From: Amylostereum areolatum
Taxonomy: Eukaryota; Basidiomycota; Agaricomycetes; Russulales; Stereaceae
Direction of reading: 5' to 3'
NCBI GenBank assembly: GCA_012932865.1
Contig: SAXG01000013.1
Coordinates: forward strand, 930,001-994,000
Length of the DNA: 64,000 nucleotides
A program made the translations under genes and the position numbers. Shown here one piece after another: positions 55,543 to 64,000 of this stretch. The notes below the pieces were generated by a model. That model worked only from the letters and a program-made list of their open reading frames with translations, made no database searches and was not told the DNA's origin. How positions within the stretch are numbered: position 1 is the stretch's first letter; every line of letters begins with the position of its first letter.

Positions 55543-58500
55543 TCATTCGTCCATCCGCTCGCCTTGCCCCATCATTATAATATCCAGCCCTGGTTTCTCC
55601 ACCAAAAAATACTCCTTCTCATCCACATACCCACGCGCGTCGACGATGGCTTGTGACCAGGTCCATGGGATCATGGCCACTACTGACAGGATCCCCTTGA
55701 CAGGTATCACCCGGAATCCTCGACACCCGCGGTACTTCGCCGACCAGACGGTGCCGTAGGAAAGGCCAAGCATCTCCGCGTCAGGAGCGTCAAAAACCGA
55801 TACGAGGGCCAGCGTAAGAACACCGTGCTCGACGAGTGGACCGCGCGCGTCGTGTGCCAGGGCGTGGAGGCGAACTCGGAAGAAGTACTGCACCTCTGCG
55901 ATCTCGTCCGCATCCGCATCCCCTTTGATCTATGCCACATTTTTAATGTACCATCAAGCATACAAGTAGCGCCAATCATTGAGATGCACGCACCTTAACA
56001 ATGCGGGAAATCCGCGTCCGAGAGAGCTCCTTCTGCGTCTCTTTCCATGCCGACCTCGCTATCTGTCCATTCGGCAGACCTACACGTCCCCATTTCCGGA
56101 CCGCTGTCACTTCCCCATCTTCGCCATTTCCTCCCGCCGCTTTCCAGTACGCAGTAATAAGTGCAGCCTCGTCTTCGGGAAGGGGGCGGACCCCGGTATC
56201 CATCGGACGCAGCAAGGCATAGTTCTCTTGAAGATCCACGGCTCCTCGTGGCAGCGCATCCGTGTCTGGCTCCAAATCGGGGATCATGGCCTTGAGCGCA
56301 TTGACCTGCGCGCGACGGATGCCACGCTCCGACAAGTTCGCATAAGGATTGGAATCCAGCTTGAGTTCCAAGCCCAGATCTCCAATGGTCCGTTCGATAG
56401 GCCACTGACCCAAAAGGCCAAGCGGGCCACAACGCGCACACTCCGGGGCCAGATGTGCAACCTGGTGGACGCTGTGCCGGCAGAAATGGAGGCGTGTCGC
56501 TTTGCGTCGATAGTAAAGTTCCTCGAACTCCTTCGAGAACTCGAGGAGGTGCTTTTGGGCCTTGCGAAGCGCGTCCCCTTTGATCTTGTAGGCGTAGATA
56601 ATCCGTATGCCAGCAACGAGCTTGCAGAAGTTACGCCAAAATGGACGCGGAAGGATGTGGTAAAAAAGCGCGGGGCCCAGCCCGAACACATAAAGCAAGA
56701 ACTCCCAGGCCTTGTACCCGCTAGACAGTTTCTCTGCAGGGTTCCGAGGGGGGCACCCAAAAGAGCTCGGCCAAAATGCCGTCACCATCGCAATACACAG
56801 GCCGTGCGCCACCCACACCTCCTTGTCCATGAGGCCGGTCCAATCCCACGTCTTCTTGTCGTTGTTCCGATCACAAAACATGGTTCCACACCACAGGGAA
56901 AGAAGGAGGTCTGTGAGATTCAGACAAACGAGGTGCATGAGGTCGGCAGGAAACATGGCAGGAATCCCGAGGGTACGCGACTTGTAGATCCCGCTGAAGA
57001 TGCTCGGTTTGCAGATGCCAGTCTCCAAGCGACGTGCCTTGTACTCCGCCTGTGTCTGTGCACCTATGAGATGGGAAAGGTTCTCCTCGTATCTATACAA
57101 AGGACGGAGTAAGATAACGGCGGAAACACGAGCAGTGGATATATGGTCGCGCACCGCACCGATGTCGTCGGAGACTTGATCTCTGCAAGTCTCTCGAGCT
57201 TCACGTCGCCGTGATCGCATCCATGCATGAGGTAGTTGTCTGGACGGAGACATGCGGGGTAGTAATGCGGCGCGCCCAGCTTGTGACGCCCAACGATGGG
57301 GCAATAAAACCGGCACCCACTACGGCCATGGTGTCCAACCATTCCGTCGAGCAATGCCATTGCCGGTGTGTCTGCGGTTCCAAACGCGAGGAAAGGCCGA
57401 TCGACTTGCATCGCTTGACGTGAAGCATTCCATACATTGAGTCCTTCACGCTGCAATGCAGCGAGGTGGTGCAACCCGGGGAAAATAAAAGAATCCAAGT
57501 TTTTTGGCTTGTTGGGTCCAGGAATAGCCCCACCGAACGCGATATGTTTCTTCTTGTAGCGCAGACTAGGATCCAGGTCCAGAAAAACCCAGACGTAAAT
57601 CCAGCAGTCCGACGCCTTGTTCCGATATAGCTGAGCACCATCCGTAGTGAACAGCACAACACTGTCGGTGGGAGTGAGGTCCTTCTGCCGAACGGCTCTT
57701 CGGAGGTCTTCCCCGTGGTATACGTCCTCATAGACATCCACCGGCGTCGCACCCTCCTTCGCAAGGATTTCGTCCCGCAGACGGCCACCATAGGACATCT
57801 TCTCTGCCATCTCGGGAGAGCGGTAGCGCGCTTGGATCTGCGGTCCCAGCGGCACGGTGCGAAACTGAAGTCGGGCCTGCTTGTTCTTGCCATCGCTCGC
57901 TGCGAGCTTGTCGGGGTCCCATCGGGATGCACCGCAAAGTGGACAGGCTTCTTTATCGGAAAAGGGCCCTGTATACGCCAGGCAGCTATTCACGCACATG
58001 TCGTGCGTGATGGGCATGACACCACTGAGCTGGGCGATGCGTCGCTTGACCTGGTCATACGAGAGCATTGTCGAGTCGGCGTGTCGCTCGAGATACGCCT
58101 TGCGCACATCGTCGTACATGTTGCGAGACGCATATGTCACAGCGAGGTATGTCTTGATCGCATGGCGCAGGCCGGCGTCGATTTCGGGTACCTCTTGTGG
58201 GGGCTTGCGGATCATCTCGATATAGTCGGGTTCGAGGTTGGAGTTGTCCAGCGTCGCCGCTTGAAGTGCTTTCTTGAATTGCTCGGCCCATTCGATGTCT
58301 TGAATGGTATGCGGCGCATTTTCTGCAGTCGGGCGTTGGGTTTCGGGAGCCAAAAGACTTGGATGCTCGTCTTCAGTGGGGAGCGCGTCTGCTAACGGGT
58401 CCACATCGATATTGGGCTCGTCGACGAGATCATCGGCGCTACCGGGGTCTGGAGCGTCTTGAGGTGCAGGAGGAGACGGCGGTACACGATCTTGTGCTTC

Positions 58501-58993
58501 GGTATTGTCGAGGGGTGGTTCAAACGGTGGGCCAGGATCAAGAGGGTGGGGAATCAGCAAGACGTCTTCATTGTCATTTTCTGGTGTATCGAGTACATGG
58601 GAAGTCAACAAATCGATATCCTAAGCAGAAAGAGCACTATTCATTAGTATATGATCATGAATATTAGGAATGGAATCAACGCACCATGGACTCCCCTGAG
58701 TCTAGTATCTCGGCATCGTTCACAACCTCCGCCTCTGCAGCATCTCCTGCCAAAACTTCTCCATTGGACGGCCCCGCAATCGACGAGGTTGAAGCAGCCG
58801 TTGTTGGTCTTTTATGTTGTCTTGATGTCGATTCTGAGGGATATGGACGCTTGTGACTTGTCGAAGGTCCGGGATCGTTGTCGAGCAGAGCCTTGAACGC
58901 AGCGGAAATCCGGAACGGGGCATGGCGTCTATATGTTGCTGAGGAGACGTCTGTGTGTCCGTTACAGAACTTTTGACAGGTGCAGATCGGCAT
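55543..58993 (-). CDS. Tnp2-family transposase (CMC/Plavaka-like)
   Basis: Start MPICTCQKFCNGHTD (58993). Introns near 58612-58675, 57060-57180 and 55922-55990 join four exons of about 1050 residues. Conserved blocks: MCVNSCLAYTGPF and CPLCGASRW, DGAQLYRNKASDCWIYVW, GGAIPGPNKPKNLDSFIFPG, LHHLAALQREGLNVW, GCRFYCPIVGRHK, LETGICKPSIFSG, FPADLMHLVCLNLTDLLLSL, NSN/PYANLSERGIRRAQVNAL, LPRGAVDL, EVQYFFRVRLHALA, EYFLVEKPGLDII. All are characteristic of fungal Tnp2-type transposases. No stop or frameshift is seen, so this could be the active gene of the 50.0-59.2 kb element. Its start is 223 bp from the right end repeat. Confidence 0.85.
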
Positions 58994-59215
58994 GGAGCGT
59001 TGAGGAAGTGACCTTGAGGAAGGCGGGAGTGGAACAAGACTCGTATGTACGACGCACTGTACTTAGTACTTAGAATCAAAATCTGCTCATTGTGCCGCGT
59101 GCGCCGTTTCGGCGGCATCTGCCGGTCATGCCAGCGTGCCTCGCTTTCAGGGGGCTAACTTGATTCTCAAATATTTCGTTTCATCCTGATTTATCAGAGT
59201 CTATCCCAATTTTTC

Positions 59216-59240
59216 CCGTGAGACGGACTTCCCACTGGGG
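59216..59240. repeat. Right terminal inverted repeat of the Tnp2 element
   Basis: 25 nt matching 50005-50029 in inverse orientation at 24 positions; TTGAA follows at 59241-59245. 58994-59215 is the transposase promoter. Confidence 0.75.
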
Positions 59241-59603
59241 TTGAACGGTCGAACCCGGGCGTGCACGCCTCGTACATAGCGTTCCCCGCGCGCAACAGCG
59301 CCGCGCCGCGGAAGTCTCAGTGGAGGACGCCGTCGTCGAACGGGGCGTCGTGCGTGATTCCAGAGGGGGCGTCGGGTGCGATGTCAGACATTTTATCTCT
59401 AGGGGCTCGGGAGGTTACATCGCTCAGGAAACGGGGGTCGCAGACCGATCTTAGGGGACATGGCGGGATACCGATAGGAGGTCGGACGGGTCAGAAAGCG
59501 GTCGCGAAGTGAACGGATGAAGATCCTCTTTACTCCTTACTCTCATCATCCACCCCTATCACACCCTTCGCAATCCACACACCCCTGCACACCGCACATC
59601 CCC

Positions 59604-60383
59604 ATGGCCCCCTCCAAGCCCTCCAAGCTGATGAAACGCGCCTCGAGCGCGGGCGCGGGCTCCAGCCTCAAGCAGCAGACGCTCGGGTTCGCGTCGGCGA
59701 AGCGCACCGCGAGCGAGACCAAGCACGGAGACAAGGAAAAGGAGAAGGAGAAAGGGAAGGGCGAGCGGCGGGGGACGTTGTCGATCGGGAGGAGGACGCT
59801 GTCGCGGGAGGAGGACGCGGACGATGAGGAAAAGGAGAAAGAGAAGGAGAGGGAGAGGGAGAGGGCGGCGAGGGCGCGGTTGGACGTGCGGGATGCACGG
59901 TGGAATCGGGTGTACGGCCTCGCTCGAGCGAAGATGGGCCACATCGAACCCGGTAAGCATCTCTCGCATACATACATACTCCTCGTCCAGTATGCTCATC
60001 GTCGCGGGGGGTGCCAGTCCACGCGGAGGGAAAGAACAAGGTGCACCACATCCTGCGCGTGTTCGACACGTACGTCCGATCCCTCCGTCCCTCCTCCGAC
60101 CGCGTGTATGCGTGCTCAACCCCCCTATGTCGTCGGCCGCGAATGCAGATCGTACGAGTACGGGCCCTGCGTCGGCGTGAGCCGTCTGCAACGCTGGGAG
60201 CGCGCGCAGGCGCTCGGCCTCCGCCCGCCCGTCGAGGTGCGTTCGCCGGGCTCTGGTCACAGAGCGCATACACGGACGCTGACGCTTTCTGGAGGACAGG
60301 TGCGCGAGATCCTGCTGACGCGGGAGGGCGTGGACGATCCGGAGTACGCGCAGTGTGTGTTTTACGAGGCGGAGAAGGTGTGA
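59604..60383 (+). CDS. POLD4: DNA polymerase delta subunit 4 (POLD4/Cdm1-type)
   Basis: Exons 59604-59952, 60018-60069, 60149-60236 and 60300-60383 encode 190 residues. The N-terminus is basic with KQQTLGFA (resembling a PCNA-binding PIP box, Q-x2-L-x-F). A charged Lys/Glu linker follows, then WNRVYGLARAKMGHIEP, NKVHHILRVFDTSYEYGPC, VGVSRLQRWERAQALGL, PPVEVREILLTREG and YAQCVFYEAEKV: the whole conserved DNA_pol_delta_4 domain. The small subunit stabilises DNA polymerase delta at the replication fork. All four exons join in phase. 59246-59603 is its promoter region with no gene. Confidence 0.9.
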   Translation: MAPSKPSKLMKRASSAGAGSSLKQQTLGFASAKRTASETKHGDKEKEKEKGKGERRGTLSIGRRTLSREEDADDEEKEKEKERERERAARARLDVRDARWNRVYGLARAKMGHIEPGKHLSHTYILLVQYAHRRGGCQSTRRERTRCTTSCACSTRTSDPSVPPPTACMRAQPPYVVGRECRSYEYGPCVGVSRLQRWERAQALGLRPPVEVRSPGSGHRAHTRTLTLSGGQVREILLTREGVDDPEYAQCVFYEAEKV

Positions 60384-61254
60384 GTCGTCCCGCGTTGAGC
60401 TTGTCTGGTTTGTTGTCGGCGGAGGTGTGCTTTATTTCTATTTCTGCTCTGCTCTGTTCTGTTGCCCAGTCCCCTTGCTGTCGTTCACTTATTCATATTC
60501 CTGCGTATATGCACCGTTGTACGACCTCCCGACGCCCGTGTATCGACTGTATCCGTGTACTTTACGTGTCTGCAGTGCTTGATCCTCCCTGTACTATCAT
60601 AAACTTTCACACCATCATGCAAGCTCGAGGCTCGAGCCAGCTCCCTTCGCACGGAAAGCTTGCGCTTGTTGCACAACGTATACCCCCGTACGCTCCGACG
60701 GCGCCATTCCACTCCATCCGCTCACCGATGACCCCCTAAAAGATTCGCGCACCGGTGCTCACAAGACGCAAGTGCACCGTCCGCGGGAACATGGATCATC
60801 CCCTGGAGTTCGCGCCCGCCCGACTCCGCGCTGGGCCAAGGCCGAAGGGGGGGCTCCTGGCGGGACGCGTGAGGACATCCGCACCGGATGCGGTGGGCTA
60901 TTTGTCACGGTGTGTCGTCCACAGGCTTCCACAGGTCATCTCGGTTGTGGTAAGCAGGCGGCAGGGGGGGTTCACCCACTGGCAACGCGTTCTGCGCGGG
61001 CGAGGGGCGGGGGAGGGTGAGGACGGGAACACCATATCGGGCAGGTCGTCGGGGAGGGCGAGTCACATGCGCCGCGGGGGAACGAGCGATCCGAGTCCGT
61101 GACCGGCGCTTGCCCTCTCGACCCTCCCCCGATCCAAATATAAAATAGACATGGAGTATTATCTCACTTGTTCGATATACCCCCCCGCGCACCCGATCCT
61201 CCCTCCCCGCCACTCCGCCCCCAGCATACAGCAAGGTCGCACGCACGAAGAACG
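60384..61254. other. Intergenic region
   Basis: No open frame with supporting motifs. The last 200 bp, with CCAAATATAAAATAG at about 61132-61146, look like the promoter of the monooxygenase gene. Confidence 0.5.

Positions 61255-64000
<2,746 letters not shown>

Larger units (their letters stand above)
50005..59240. mobile_element. Tnp2/CMC-type DNA transposon with accessory genes
   Basis: End repeats 50005-50029 and 59216-59240 start CCCCAGTGGGAAGTCC and are complementary at 24 of 25 positions. TTGAA lies outside both ends (50000-50004, 59241-59245), though the palindrome on the left makes this duplication ambiguous. Contents: Tnp2-family transposase (minus), gene I (plus), gene G (minus), and 1.8 kb of possible captured sequence. 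The element is 9236 bp. Confidence 0.65.

Overview
The window looks like a transposon-rich stretch of an Agaricomycete (mushroom-forming basidiomycete) genome. The signs are dense 50-65 nt introns with GTRNGT donors, a KDZ transposase with a CxC2-type cysteine cluster, a Tnp2-family transposase, a PIF/Harbinger-type gene pair, Ty3/gypsy chromoviruses, and GC-rich, intron-rich host genes at the right edge. All calls come from reading the sequence; no search was run.

Layout. 1-1.35 kb holds the end of a HARBI1-like transposase and a convergent Myb/SANT-like gene. From about 1.75 to 47.27 kb lies what I read as one very large KDZ-type DNA transposon. It has imperfect terminal inverted repeats (1750-1836 and 47180-47266) and a 7-8 bp target duplication (CATGAGC plus one base). 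It sits inside an XPG/FEN1-like nuclease gene: that gene reads leftward from 48474 to 47267 and resumes, in frame, at 1749. Inside are a KDZ transposase (2.3-6.2 kb, with one nonsense codon) and several uncharacterised genes: a small acidic gene (6.4-6.9 kb), gene A (7.1-26.0 kb, split), two small MSIPKS genes (26.2 and 27.1 kb), gene E (27.6-31.0 kb, minus), gene D (31.2-32.9 kb, minus), gene B (33.1-43.5 kb, split) and gene C (44.0-45.4 kb). A, B, C and D share a first exon with a W-x2-F motif (WW-x2-F in B, C and D), an intron at the same place, and C-terminal helical or coiled-coil segments. B and D also carry a central Zn2Cys6-type cluster.

Three LTR retrotransposons interrupt this element. 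Gypsy-A (8218-25442) splits gene A. Gypsy-B (11796-21918) is nested inside the pol of Gypsy-A. Gypsy-C (33899-42423) splits gene B. All have clean 5 bp target duplications and TG..CA LTRs. LTR differences (4/420, 2/485, 0/493) give the order A, then B, then C. All three have a primer-binding site complementary to the predicted 5' end of their own transcript, as in self-priming Tf1/sushi elements. Gypsy-C looks intact. Gypsy-B carries three extra ORFs after pol. Without the three insertions the KDZ element would be about 19.8 kb.

From 50.0 to 59.24 kb a second DNA transposon (Tnp2/CMC type, 9.2 kb) carries an apparently intact transposase, two divergently transcribed accessory genes and possibly a captured host fragment. 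The right edge is host sequence: a DNA polymerase delta subunit 4 gene and the 5' part of a phenol 2-monooxygenase-type FAD enzyme that runs off the window.
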